Counted from the first letter of the stretch, positions 53,196 to 62,136 are shown. The stretch: 64,000 nucleotides of DNA from Anaerolineae bacterium (GCA_030432295.1 JAUIHI010000003.1:124001-188000); one strand, 5' to 3'. The notes: a model not told the origin generated them from the letters alone. A program made the numbers and translations.

Positions 53196-54983
53196 CTATT
53201 GCCCGTTGACCGGTGCCCGGGTGACGTGGCTTTCGGCAGCCATCACCTGAAACGTTGAGATTTCGTGATCACTCAACGCCGGATGGCTCTTGACTGCGCC
53301 AAACAACTCACCGTCCATATACGTTTGCAGGGCATCGGCGTCGGCAAAGTAGTAGGCCGCGCCAGCCGTCTTCATTTCAGGATTCAGCGTCCACACCTTC
53401 CAGACCAGACCGGGAACAGCCGCAAACTGCTCGGCCAGGGGTGACACTTCGGCGATGTATTCATCCGCCGTGTCAAAGTTATAGGTGAACTCGACATCGA
53501 GTATCATTCCGGACTCTGCACTGGCATCAGCCATACCCTCGCCATCGCCCCGCAACTGCGCGTGGGTGACCAGCGACTCGCTACGCATCACATCGTAGGT
53601 CCGAATCCGGTAGTCGCTCAGGGCAGGATGGCTTTGCACAGCGCCAAACAGTTCGCCGTCCATATACGCCTGCCGGATATCAGAATTTTCGAAGAGGTAT
53701 ACGGCACCGGCACGTTTGGTTTCGGGATTCAGCGTCCAGGTCTTCCAGACCAGCCCGGGCACTGCCGCAAACATCTCGCCCATTGGCGACACTTCGGCGA
53801 TGTACTCATCTGCGCTGTCAAAGTCATAGGTGAAGGTGACATCCAGCACAGCCGTACCTTCGCCCGCCAGTCGATTCGTAATCTCAATCGGCGCGGAACG
53901 CTCGAAAGTAGTGTAGATGGGGCAGCGGCGGCTGAACTCGCCGGCCAGCATCTCCGCTTCCTCGGCAGTGGGGCCGTCTACGTGCATCGTCACCCGGAAG
54001 GCCCGTACCCGGGGATTCACATCGACACCAGCCACGCCCCGGGGATCCAAGTCCGCTTCCACATCGGCGCGCACACTGTTCAGGGTGATGTCGTTCTCTT
54101 TGGCTGCGGCTTCGTAAACCATAATGCCGCAGGCGGGCAGGGCACCGACAAAGGCGTCCAGCGGATTGACTTCCTCATTCGGACCGTGGATAGGCGGCAC
54201 AGAGTCGAAAATCCAGTGGTTGCCCCGTGCGCTCATCACACTGCGGCCAAAGCCGAACATCACACCGCTGGCCGACGGTTTGCCCAACTCCAACTCCAGT
54301 TCGTCCAGGGCGTCGTGATCCACAATGGGATCGGCCTCGGTGCTGATCGGCTCTTGGGCCATGCCCATCACCACATTCGTTACGTGGATAGGGGCAGAGG
54401 GGGCCAGGGTTGTATAGATGGGGCAGCGCTGGCTGAAAGCTTCGGCCATCATCGCCGCCTGCTCCGCATCGGGTCCCTCTACATTCATCGTCACGTGGAA
54501 AGCCCGCAGCCGGGGGCTGACAGCCGCACCAGCCACACCGCGCCCGTCCAGTTCACCGGTGACAGTGGACGACAGGTGGTTCACCGGGATATGCTGCTCG
54601 CGACCCACGGCTTCGTAGATGTACATCCCGCACGCGCCCAGCGCGGCCAACAGTCCGTCCAGGGGGTTGACCTCCTCATTCGGGCCATTCAGTGGCGGCA
54701 CAGAGTCGTAAATCCAGTGGTTGCCTCTGGCCGACATCAGCACCCGGCCCGGTCGCACCAGATCGGCGGAGGCTTTGGCTGTCACCAGTTCCAGCTCTTC
54801 CTCCTCGACATTTTCAGCCTCTTCAGCCATTGCATCAGTCTGTTCGCTCGCGCTCTCCTCTTCCGGCGCAGGCGTCGGCGTGGGGGAAGCGGTCTGGGCT
54901 GTGCCCTTTCCCACCACTGCGCCAGCCGCCAACAAAATGACGAGCAGCACACTTGCCATAGCAATCGATATTCGTCGATACAT
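53196..54983 (-). CDS. Exported OsmC - OsmC - YdhR - YdhR fusion protein (copy B)
   Basis: The 595-residue protein has a signal-like segment (MYRRISIAMASVLLVILLAA), an acidic linker (about 35-65), two OsmC domains and two YdhR-like domains. OsmC 1 (about 68-205) has Cys118 (ALGACGMYIYE) and Cys187 (QRCPIYTT). OsmC 2 (about 240-372) has Cys285 (ALPACGIMVYE) and a second RRCPIYTT cysteine. Both carry a SARGNHWIYDSVPP...GPNEEVNPLD motif. The two YdhR repeats are almost identical to copy A. The extra OsmC domain arose by internal duplication. The ATG at 54983 has AAGGAGAG upstream. Confidence 0.9.
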   Translation of the reverse strand: MYRRISIAMASVLLVILLAAGAVVGKGTAQTASPTPTPAPEEESASEQTDAMAEEAENVEEEELELVTAKASADLVRPGRVLMSARGNHWIYDSVPPLNGPNEEVNPLDGLLAALGACGMYIYEAVGREQHIPVNHLSSTVTGELDGRGVAGAAVSPRLRAFHVTMNVEGPDAEQAAMMAEAFSQRCPIYTTLAPSAPIHVTNVVMGMAQEPISTEADPIVDHDALDELELELGKPSASGVMFGFGRSVMSARGNHWIFDSVPPIHGPNEEVNPLDAFVGALPACGIMVYEAAAKENDITLNSVRADVEADLDPRGVAGVDVNPRVRAFRVTMHVDGPTAEEAEMLAGEFSRRCPIYTTFERSAPIEITNRLAGEGTAVLDVTFTYDFDSADEYIAEVSPMGEMFAAVPGLVWKTWTLNPETKRAGAVYLFENSDIRQAYMDGELFGAVQSHPALSDYRIRTYDVMRSESLVTHAQLRGDGEGMADASAESGMILDVEFTYNFDTADEYIAEVSPLAEQFAAVPGLVWKVWTLNPEMKTAGAAYYFADADALQTYMDGELFGAVKSHPALSDHEISTFQVMAAESHVTRAPVNGQ

Positions 54984-55009
54984 CGGGTTTCTCTCCTTTG
55001 TGAATTGGT

Positions 55010-55198
55010 TCAACTCTCTTCTTCCATCAAGAACAACAGTACCTCTTGCAGGGCCTCCCATCCCTGAAAGTAGCGAACATCCCCGCTGGCGGTGTCCTGC
55101 ACGCGGCCCCGCCAGACCGGTTCGTCGTCCTCGCCTTCCTCCGGCCAGAGACGCAGGGTGAAAAAGTGGGAGGGTGGCGAGCGGGCATCGTCTGCCAC
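55010..55198 (-). CDS. Small YFQGWEAL-motif protein (copy B), unknown function
   Basis: The 62-residue protein reads SPPSHFFTLRLWPEE, then VWRGRVQ, then GDVRYFQGWEALQEVL. It starts at a GTG (55198) six bases after AAGGAG, which is a better start than any ATG. It precedes the OsmC-YdhR gene by 26 bases, hence the same operon. Function unknown; shared only with copy A in this window. Confidence 0.8.
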   Translation of the reverse strand: MADDARSPPSHFFTLRLWPEEGEDDEPVWRGRVQDTASGDVRYFQGWEALQEVLLFLMEEES

Positions 55199-55257
55199 AG
55201 ACGGCTCCTTCCATACAGGTCAATTGCGGCACGGGTGCATACAGCCTGTCAGAGACA

Positions 55258-55286
55258 CCGTTGCATGACCGTTTCACAGCCGTTTC
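55258..55286 (-). promoter_or_regulatory. Candidate SARP/BTAD operator: three heptamers with exact 11-bp period
   Basis: On the minus strand GAAACGG (55280-55286), GAAACGG (55269-55275) and GCAACGG (55258-55264) are direct repeats, each separated by four bases. They lie 60 bases before the GTG of the YFQGWEAL gene. The stretch after them aligns with cassette A. The BTAD regulator B gene starts on the other side of the same gap, so it could share this site. Confidence 0.65.
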
Positions 55287-55288
55287 AA

Positions 55289-55313
55289 AGCCAGAAGTCG
55301 AACTTCTCTGGCT
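55289..55313. repeat. AGCCAGAAGTCGAACTTCTC hairpin
   Basis: AGCCAGAAGTCG pairs with the CGAACTTCTCTGGCT arm. The same family is next to the heptamers in cassette A (40529-40562). Confidence 0.75.
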
Positions 55314-55365
55314 GATCCATTCCTATCCAATCTCTGATCCAGCAGCCCAATTTGCCCTTTTTTGG

Positions 55366-55394
55366 TTGAAACTACTGCTGCTTTCCGTTACAAT
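55366..55394 (+). promoter_or_regulatory. Consensus promoter of BTAD regulator B
   Basis: TTGAAA (55366-55371) and TACAAT (55389-55394), separated by 17 bases. The leader is about 97 bases to the ATG. Confidence 0.75.
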
Positions 55395-55498
55395 GGGGCT
55401 ACCCAAATTCCGCGTAATTGAACATTGGGATAGATACCCGTTCCGCGCCCAAAGCCGCGCAACGCAACGCATCACGCCTTTTTCCCGGAGCAACTGCC

Positions 55499-58400
55499 AT
55501 GCCACCCATCGAGATTCGCCTGCTGGGCGGGTTTCAGATGAGCGCTGATGGAGTCTCTGTGGCCGACCTGTCAGGCCGCCAGCAGGCTTTACTTGCCTAC
55601 GTTCTTCTTCAACCCAACCAGAGTGCCTCCCGGCAACAGATCGCCTTTGCCCTCTGGCCCGAAAGCACAGACAGCCAGGCCCGCACCAATCTGCGCCGCC
55701 TGCTGTTGCTGCTGCGCCGCGCCCTGCCCCCAACCGATGAACTTTTCGACATCACACCGACTGCCGTAGCCTGGAACCCACAGATTCCCGCCTGGGTGGA
55801 CCTGCGCCGCTTTGAAGATGGGCTGAGCGAAGCCCCGGCCAGTGGTCACCCCCGGCGGGCGGCACTGGATGGGGCAGTGGCCCACTACAGCGGCGATCTG
55901 CTCCCCGACTGCTACGACGAGTGGATTCTGCCCGAACGGGAGCGGCTGCGCGTCGTCTACGGCCAGGCCCTGGCCGAACTGACCCAACTGGCCGAGAGCG
56001 AACGGGACTGCCCGGCTGCCATCGCCTATGCCCGCCGTCTGCTGCGTCACGATCCGCTCCACGAAACCAGCTACCGGCGGCTCATGCGTCTGCTCGCCCT
56101 GACCGGTGACCGGGCCGGTGCTTTGCAGAGCTATCACACCTGTGCCACCCTCCTGCACCGGGAGCTGGGCGTGGAACCCGGCCCGGAGACCCAGCAACTC
56201 TACAGCCAATTGCTCCAGCAAGACGGAGCGAGCACATCTCACTTCGCCCCCGATCACTTCGTCCCCGAACACTTCGCCACTGAACACGACCCGGCTGCCG
56301 CTCGTCTGGTCGGGCGGCTGGACGAATGGAAGGCCCTTCAGACCGCGTGGCGGCAGGCCACACCTGGCCACGCCCGCTGGGTACTCATCAGCGGCGAGGC
56401 GGGGATGGGCAAGAGTCGTCTGGCCGAGGAGATGCTGGCCTGGGCCGAACGCCAGGCTATCCCCGCGGCCCAGGCCCGGGCCTACGCCAGCGCAGGCAAT
56501 ATCAGCTATGGGCCGCTGGTCGATCTGCTGCGCAACGAAAGCCTGCGTCCCGGCTGGGAAAGGCTGGCCGACCACTGGCTGGTGGAAATCGCCCGTCTGC
56601 TCCCCGACATCCACAGCAGCCGCCCGGAACTGCCCCCGCCCCCGCCTCTGGCCGAGGAGTGGCAGAAACGGCGTCTCTTCGAAGCCCTGGCCCAGGCCCT
56701 GACCGGGGATGGCCGCCCCCATCTGCTGGTGCTGGACGATTTGCATTGGGCCGACCGGGAGAGTCTGGAATTTCTGGCCTTTCTCCTGCGCCATCCTGCC
56801 CCGGCCCGACTGCTGCTGGTGGGCACAGCCCGCACAGTCGAGATGCTGGACAACCCGGCCCTGCAAACGGTCATCCGGGAGGCAGAGGCCCAGGGACAAT
56901 TGACCCAACTCGCCCTCGCGCCACTGACTGCGGCAGAGACAGCCGAACTGGCCGTCCAGACCGGTGGGGTGGCTTTGGGTGAAGAAGCAGTGGCCGCACT
57001 CCACGCGGACTCCGGTGGCAACCCGCTTTTTGTGGAGGAGATTGTGAGATTGGGCGATTGGCGATCGGGCGTGACGACGCGCCAATCGCCAATCGCCAAT
57101 CTCGAGTCGCCAATCTCACCCCTCCCCCCCAAAATTCAGGCAGTGATTGAAGGACGACTTGCGCGTCTATCCGCCTCTGCCCGGGAAATTGCGGCCCAGG
57201 CCGCGGTGCTGGGGCGATCCTTCACCTATCCGGTGCTGGCGGCAGCGACGACGCTGGATGAGGTTGCGCTGGTGGATGGGCTGGACGAACTCTGGCGGCG
57301 GCAGGTGATCCGGGAAGTGGGCGTGGGCGGCGACGGCTACGACTTCAGCCACGACCGCATCCGGGATGTGGCCTATGGGGTGATCAGCGCGGCCCGGCGA
57401 CGACTGCTCCATCGCCGGGCCGGGGAAGCGCTGTTGCAAGTCCACGCGGGGCAATTGGGACCCGTGCGGGGGCAATTGGGCCATCACTTCGCCAGCGCGG
57501 GGGAAAATCTGACTGCCATCAGCCACTACCGCCAGGCAGCGGCTGTAGCCCTGGAACGTTACGCCCACGCCGAGGCATCCGAATACCTCACTGCCGCTAT
57601 CGGCCTGGCCGATAGCGGGGGCGACGCCGCGGTCTATCCCCTCCTGGCCGAGCGGGAGCGGGTCTATCGGCTGGCCCGGCGCACGGAAGAGTGGGTGGCA
57701 GATCTGGCCGAGTTGGCCCAACTGGTGGAACGGCTGGACGACGGCAGCCCAGCGGCTATCCAGCGTCGGGCGGGGCTAAAATTGGAAGAACACTACCGGG
57801 AGTCCCTGCTGGGAGAGAGCCATCTGGCGCTTCTCTTTGCCGAGGAGGCCGTGACCCTGGCCCTAAAGGGCAGCGATTCTCTATTGAAGGCGGAAGCGAT
57901 GATGCGGGCCGGCCACGAATTATGGGGACAAGGCAGCTTTGCCAAAGCCCGTGCCGTGTTGGAAGAGGGAGAAGCCGTGGCCCGATCCGCTGGACTGCCC
58001 AGTCTGGCCGCGGCCTCTTTGGAAAGGCAGGCCGCTCTGCAAATGTTCAGCGGCGGCAGCCCGACCCACATCCGTGGGATGCTGGATGAATGTCTACGCC
58101 TCTATCGGGAGGCAGGCGAGGTGGTAGGCGAGGCCAATATTCTGAACAAATCCGGCTATTTGACTATTGCCCAGGGGGTAGGGAATTACAGCGAGGCGCT
58201 GGAAGAGTTCAGGCAGGGGCTGGTGATTGCCGAACGCATCGGCCATCACGCAGCCGCGTTGATGTTACAACGCAATCTGGTGATGCTGCATACCTGCCAC
58301 GGAGACTACCGCCAGGCCAAGGAACATCTGATCCAGGCCCCGGTGATCCTCCGTCAACTGCAGGACGAGCCAAACCGGCCCCTGCTGCTTAACTATCAGG

Positions 58401-59071
58401 GCTTCTGGCTGCTACAGCAGGGGCGGCTGGCCGAGGCCAAAGCCATTCAACAGGAAGCCCTCGGCATTTTGCAGAAGCAAAAGCAGCAGTTGTGGGCAGT
58501 AAAAGCGATGACTGCCCTGGGGTGGAATGGGTTTTTTGAAAGCCGGTGGAAAGAGGCAGAGGCGCGGGCAACAGAAGCAATTGCCGGGAGTGAATCCTTC
58601 AGCGAAGAGCGGCAGATCGCCCACGCCTGCACACTGCGGGGCTGGGCGCGGCTACGGCTGGGCCGGGTGGACGCGGCCATCCCCGACTTTCAGCGCTCCG
58701 TCGAAATCCTTCTGCGGCTGGAAATGGCGAACCGGGCGCAGGAACCCCTGGCCGGTCTGGCCGAAGCCGTCTGCCTGCGGGGGGACGGGACCGCGGCCCA
58801 CGCCCAGGCCGTGCCCATCGCCCGCCATCTGCTCAGCCATCCCCTGGACCGCACGACGGATACATTCCTGGCCATCCAAACCGTCCACGCCATCCTCCGC
58901 GCCGGGCTTGATCCCCTGGCCGAGGATGTGAAAGGGCTGGCCCAGGCCCATCTCCAATACCGGGCGGCCCAGATCGAGCCAGCGCATTTGGATGGCTTCT
59001 GGGCATTGCCGGGTCACAAAGAGATGTTGGAGGAAAGGGCATCTGTTCCACCGTTAATCCAGAATGTGTAA
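55499..59071 (+). CDS. AfsR/SARP-like transcriptional regulator: BTAD, AAA ATPase, TPR (copy B)
   Basis: The 1190-residue protein has the same order as regulator A: OmpR-type winged helix (about 1-95, LSGRQQALLAYVLLQPNQSA), BTAD TPRs (about 98-250), an AAA/STAND ATPase with SGEAGMGKSRLAEEML and LLVLDDLHWADRES, and a TPR array (about 650-1190). It shares the PPKIQAVI box after the ATPase. Residues about 515-541 are a repeat-derived linker at the same position as in regulator A. It is divergent from cassette B and ends at a bidirectional terminator. The ligand is unknown. Confidence 0.92.
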   Translation: MPPIEIRLLGGFQMSADGVSVADLSGRQQALLAYVLLQPNQSASRQQIAFALWPESTDSQARTNLRRLLLLLRRALPPTDELFDITPTAVAWNPQIPAWVDLRRFEDGLSEAPASGHPRRAALDGAVAHYSGDLLPDCYDEWILPERERLRVVYGQALAELTQLAESERDCPAAIAYARRLLRHDPLHETSYRRLMRLLALTGDRAGALQSYHTCATLLHRELGVEPGPETQQLYSQLLQQDGASTSHFAPDHFVPEHFATEHDPAAARLVGRLDEWKALQTAWRQATPGHARWVLISGEAGMGKSRLAEEMLAWAERQAIPAAQARAYASAGNISYGPLVDLLRNESLRPGWERLADHWLVEIARLLPDIHSSRPELPPPPPLAEEWQKRRLFEALAQALTGDGRPHLLVLDDLHWADRESLEFLAFLLRHPAPARLLLVGTARTVEMLDNPALQTVIREAEAQGQLTQLALAPLTAAETAELAVQTGGVALGEEAVAALHADSGGNPLFVEEIVRLGDWRSGVTTRQSPIANLESPISPLPPKIQAVIEGRLARLSASAREIAAQAAVLGRSFTYPVLAAATTLDEVALVDGLDELWRRQVIREVGVGGDGYDFSHDRIRDVAYGVISAARRRLLHRRAGEALLQVHAGQLGPVRGQLGHHFASAGENLTAISHYRQAAAVALERYAHAEASEYLTAAIGLADSGGDAAVYPLLAERERVYRLARRTEEWVADLAELAQLVERLDDGSPAAIQRRAGLKLEEHYRESLLGESHLALLFAEEAVTLALKGSDSLLKAEAMMRAGHELWGQGSFAKARAVLEEGEAVARSAGLPSLAAASLERQAALQMFSGGSPTHIRGMLDECLRLYREAGEVVGEANILNKSGYLTIAQGVGNYSEALEEFRQGLVIAERIGHHAAALMLQRNLVMLHTCHGDYRQAKEHLIQAPVILRQLQDEPNRPLLLNYQGFWLLQQGRLAEAKAIQQEALGILQKQKQQLWAVKAMTALGWNGFFESRWKEAEARATEAIAGSESFSEERQIAHACTLRGWARLRLGRVDAAIPDFQRSVEILLRLEMANRAQEPLAGLAEAVCLRGDGTAAHAQAVPIARHLLSHPLDRTTDTFLAIQTVHAILRAGLDPLAEDVKGLAQAHLQYRAAQIEPAHLDGFWALPGHKEMLEERASVPPLIQNV
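57041..57118. repeat. GATTGGCGAT-type repeat inside BTAD regulator B
   Basis: GATTGGGCGATTGGCGATC pairs with GCCAATCGCCAATCGCC and CGCCAATCTC. It is translated in frame as LGDWRSGVTTRQSPIANLES just before PPKIQAVIEGRL. The repeat family differs from the one at the same site in regulator A. Confidence 0.8.
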
Positions 59072-59086
59072 AAGGGGAGAAAACAG

Positions 59087-59122
59087 AAAAGGCCCGACGA
59101 GACACATCTCGTCGGGCCTTTT
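59087..59122. terminator. Bidirectional terminator AAAAGGCCCGACGAGA
   Basis: AAAAGGCCCGACGAGA pairs with TCTCGTCGGGCCTTTT. It lies between convergent BTAD regulator B (stop 59071) and the DUF1059 gene (stop 59145), so both can use it. Confidence 0.88.
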
Positions 59123-59144
59123 ATTTTGTGGAATCGCAAACGTT

Positions 59145-59312
59145 CTACCCCGAAATCTTCGCTGCAATCTCCTCTGCCATCTCCGCCGTCACCGCCACCC
59201 CGTGGACTTCCTGGGCGTGGACCGCGGCCTGGGCCAGCACTTCTTCGACTGTCTCCGCGGTCACCGCCGCTGCGCAGTCAAAGCCGACATCACTGCATTT
59301 GAGCGTCTTCAT
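59145..59312 (-). CDS. DUF1059 small protein (copy 4)
   Basis: A 55-residue protein, MKTLKCSDVGFDCAAAV then AQAAVHAQEVHGVAVTAEMA, ending AAKISG. The two Cys and both His are present. It follows a truncated DUF4242 gene here, with the order of DUF4242 and DUF1059 reversed against the two cassettes. A hairpin with a T-run lies upstream, so it may have its own promoter that I could not identify. Confidence 0.85.
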   Translation of the reverse strand: MKTLKCSDVGFDCAAAVTAETVEEVLAQAAVHAQEVHGVAVTAEMAEEIAAKISG

Positions 59313-59336
59313 TTTGCTTCGCCTCTGGATGTAAAA

Positions 59337-59380
59337 ACGGTAGACCTGCCAGGTCGGCGGAAACCCGGCATGTCTACCGT
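59337..59380. repeat. ACGGTAGACCTGCCAGGT hairpin between truncated DUF4242 and DUF1059
   Basis: ACGGTAGACCTGCCAGG pairs with CCCGGCATGTCTACCGT, then TTTTT follows on the minus strand. It has the shape of a terminator at the end of the DUF4242 gene. Confidence 0.7.
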
Positions 59381-59382
59381 TC

Positions 59383-59628
59383 TCACTCCTCCTGTGTCGT
59401 CGGGTCGATAATTCGCCGCACCTCCGAAATCCGGTTGGCGGGGAATCCGCTCTTGGCCGCGTGCTGGCGGACAGCCTCGGCGTCGGGCGCGATGTAGACA
59501 CAGTAGGTCTTGTCCGCCACCACATAGCTGTGTAGCCACTGGATGTGGGGACCCATCTCTTCCAGCACCGCGCAGGACTGGCCAGCGATGGCCTGGAACT
59601 GTTCCGGCGACGAATACTGTAGTGACAC
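59383..59628 (-). pseudogene. 5'-truncated DUF4242 gene (copy 3)
   Basis: From SPEQFQAIAGQSC onward the frame matches the two intact copies, including HIQWLHSYVVADKTYCVYIA (split here for length). The normal start MPKFVIEREIPKIGA is missing and replaced by MSLQYS, because unrelated sequence joins at about 59614. The first beta strand is lost, so the product is probably unfolded. The join is next to the lipoprotein gene end. Confidence 0.7.
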
Positions 59629-59649
59629 CTACAGGCTGGTTTTCGCAAC

Positions 59650-61623
59650 TTACTGCTTGATACCAATTACCCAAATCGATATCGATGCCGGAGATGACGG
59701 ATTGGGGTCCTTACCGGCAGAGTGGTCCTTACTTGCTGCATTCCATTCTGTAGGGGGATCTCCGCTTGGATAGGATGCAAATAACAGATTACCTTTACCT
59801 GTCCAGTTAACCCTAGCTCCACCGCCTATCAGTTGATATCCTGCGTCAGCTCTAGCACTACCGGAGGGATGCGGGAGGACATCTGTTTCTTTCGGCGGGA
59901 ACAGCTTGGTATCGGGAAAACGCCCATAAGGGTTGCCACTTCGTGCCCTAACGCCGATAGCGTATGCGATAATCGTTGCAGGCGATCCGTTTCCACCATG
60001 ATCCTTACTCGTGGCCATCCATGTGCTGGCGTTTAACGGGTAGGAAGCAGTCAACAGATTGCCATCTCCACTCCAGTCTACGCGAGCACCTCCACCAGTC
60101 ATGATATAACCTGGGTCCACTTCCATTTTCTGCGATGGCCATGAATCAGAAGCACTTGGTTCGCTCGGGAAGATTCTTACTTCCCATATGTCATCAGGAT
60201 CCCAGAGTGCAACGACACAAGCTTCCACGAATGCATTCTCTGGTACCCAATGACTTTTTGCTGCTGCAACCCACTTCTGGGTGCTCTCAGGATACGAAGC
60301 TGTAAGCAAGGCGCCGGCAAACTGCCAGTGGACACGCGCTCCTCCGCTCACGATTTTCCACTCGTCGCTGACGACCTCGTATTCTGCTGTCGGCGATAGG
60401 TCGTTTTTGCCGGCTGCACAAAACACTTCAAACGTCAACGGCGGCAGAGGGGTGGGTGTCGGTGTTGGCGTAGGCGTAGGCGTAGGCGTCACAGTCGGTG
60501 TTAGTGTGAAAGTTGGTGTTGGACTGGGTGTGGGCGTGGGTGTGTGGGTTGGTGTGGGAGTATCCGTTGCCGTTGGTGTATGTGTATGTGTAGCCGTCGG
60601 TGTCGGTGTCGGTGTCGGCAGCAGAATCGGGATCTCGTTCTTACCAGCGTCCAGGAATGTCAGCACAAAAGCATCGCGCGCCAACACTGAACTGAAGTCC
60701 ACACCCTGAAGATTGAGTTGCAGAAGGTAATGCGTAGTGTGTTGAACCTCCAGCTTGTCAAATCCTGGCCTCAAAGCATCGCCCTGTCCCTTCACCATAA
60801 TTCCCGGTTTGAAATCATCAGCAAAATTGAAGCCATATATCTTGACAAGCAACTCTTTGGCTTCTTTTTGTCCGTTCGCCGCCACAGTAAGCTCAATTGC
60901 TTCAGGAGTGATAGCGCATATCCAGGGTAATGCACGCGATTCCGCTAGCTTGCCAGTAATCGCCTCTCTAAACTTTCCGAGCAATGTCTTGCCAATGAAC
61001 CCCTTGAAGGTGTTGGCTCCCTTGATGGAGAGAAAATCCACGTTGCAGCGGAACTCGGTGCCTACGCCGTGTGTTGTCGCCTCGATCTCCGTCCGTGCTG
61101 ATTCGAGTACACCTTTCGCATCTTCAGCAATTGCGCCGCTCATGGTCGTGCCCGATGCCTCCAGAGTTGCGATCACTGTCGTGATCGTCTCTTCCCATTT
61201 CTCTGGCTGATGATCAATGGTTTCAAAAGCTTTGTCCACCGATGCCCGGGTTTCAGCGTTGAGTCCGGTACCATATTCCAGTATGCGTGTCAGGTTATCT
61301 ATCCGGTCGAGTGTGCTCTGCTCCACCTTTATACCATTGGCGAGCGTTTTATTAACCTCCAACACCGTCGTTTCCAGTTGTTCGATTGTCTCCAGGTTGT
61401 CAGGAGTCAAACCGATCCTTGCTCCTTCTTTCTGCAAACTTTTCAAGATTGCATTGACTTCAACAAATCTGTTATTGAAATCTACAAGACTGCCCTTTAC
61501 TTCAGGTCCGATGTCGATGGGGTCAATATGAACATTGGCATCCACCCCTCCTAAATCACAGGCAGAGAGTACAATAGAACAACAAATCAGAATAACAGCG
61601 AGAATTTTTGAGTGTGAAAACAT
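59650..61623 (-). CDS. Large lipoprotein with triple SYP/W repeat domain
   Basis: The 657-residue protein has a lipoprotein signal with lipobox LSAC (Cys22), an acidic helical region (about 40-210), a mixed domain (about 215-330), a TPT-rich linker (about 345-400) and a C-terminal domain of three repeats of about 65 residues with GGGARVxW.G.GNLL.ASYP.....W.A.SKDH (about 425-657). GC is lower than the neighbours, hinting at acquisition. GAGGAGA lies before the ATG, with a TATAAT box 30 bases before it. There is no YLP tail. It may be an envelope-attached, repeat-bearing binding protein, but no function is known. Confidence 0.85.
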   Translation of the reverse strand: MFSHSKILAVILICCSIVLSACDLGGVDANVHIDPIDIGPEVKGSLVDFNNRFVEVNAILKSLQKEGARIGLTPDNLETIEQLETTVLEVNKTLANGIKVEQSTLDRIDNLTRILEYGTGLNAETRASVDKAFETIDHQPEKWEETITTVIATLEASGTTMSGAIAEDAKGVLESARTEIEATTHGVGTEFRCNVDFLSIKGANTFKGFIGKTLLGKFREAITGKLAESRALPWICAITPEAIELTVAANGQKEAKELLVKIYGFNFADDFKPGIMVKGQGDALRPGFDKLEVQHTTHYLLQLNLQGVDFSSVLARDAFVLTFLDAGKNEIPILLPTPTPTPTATHTHTPTATDTPTPTHTPTPTPSPTPTFTLTPTVTPTPTPTPTPTPTPLPPLTFEVFCAAGKNDLSPTAEYEVVSDEWKIVSGGARVHWQFAGALLTASYPESTQKWVAAAKSHWVPENAFVEACVVALWDPDDIWEVRIFPSEPSASDSWPSQKMEVDPGYIMTGGGARVDWSGDGNLLTASYPLNASTWMATSKDHGGNGSPATIIAYAIGVRARSGNPYGRFPDTKLFPPKETDVLPHPSGSARADAGYQLIGGGARVNWTGKGNLLFASYPSGDPPTEWNAASKDHSAGKDPNPSSPASISIWVIGIKQ

Positions 61624-61651
61624 AGCGGCAAATCTCCTCAGATAGGACTAC

Positions 61652-61657
61652 ATTATA
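61652..61657 (-). promoter_or_regulatory. -10 box TATAAT of the lipoprotein gene
   Basis: TATAAT is read on the minus strand, with about 30 bases to the ATG at 61623. A -35 box is weak (AAATTC at the right distance). Confidence 0.5.
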
Positions 61658-61717
61658 GCGTGGTACGGTGGTAAGAATTTGACGAAAATGGGTTCATAGA
61701 CACAATATCTCCAGGTT

Positions 61718-61861
61718 TCAACGCCAAGGATGTGTATCGACAGTCACCCCCAGCGCAGTAAGTCGTGGAGTCAATTCCTTGATCAGGCCAGGGACGCCAT
61801 CGCCACCAGCGCGGCCCCAAATACCTATGACAACCACGTGCGTTAGCTGATTTTCTGACAT
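61718..61861 (-). pseudogene. 5' fragment of an unrecognised gene
   Basis: An ATG with GAGGT at the right distance starts a 47-residue frame, MSENQLTHVVVIGIWGRAGG and so on to VDTHPWR. The glycine-rich strand-loop after VVVIGIW resembles the start of an alpha/beta hydrolase or nucleotide-binding fold. It ends early at a stop. A real start with a missing rest suggests a broken gene. Family not known. Confidence 0.4.
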
Positions 61862-62136
61862 CGGGTTACCTCATGGCTGGTAGACTGACCAATGACGCAG
61901 TGCCCAACATGTAGGTTGGTAAGATAGGGTCGGGCTTATTCTGCCACTGTAGTGTTCCCGTGCTTTTGTCGTCGGACTTAATGCCAGAGTCTAATCCGCT
62001 GAGGGTTGCAGGAACGTTGCAAAGCATGTGATTGTAAAATATTGCGATGTGAAGAAACCGAAGGACGGTTTGTGCTCCTGGTACGTCCCGATTTGCGCAG
62101 ACCTTGACACTCTTTCACTCTATGTAAGGGGCTGTT
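61862..62136. other. Intergenic region without recognised gene
   Basis: Low-complexity AT-richer DNA between the gene fragment and the fifth DUF1059 gene. No promoter or gene is clear. Confidence 0.4.

Noticed and set aside
53562-55067. A 501-residue plus-strand frame opposite the OsmC-YdhR gene
   Set aside because: Shadow. The minus strand carries the paired OsmC cysteines and matches the paralogue.
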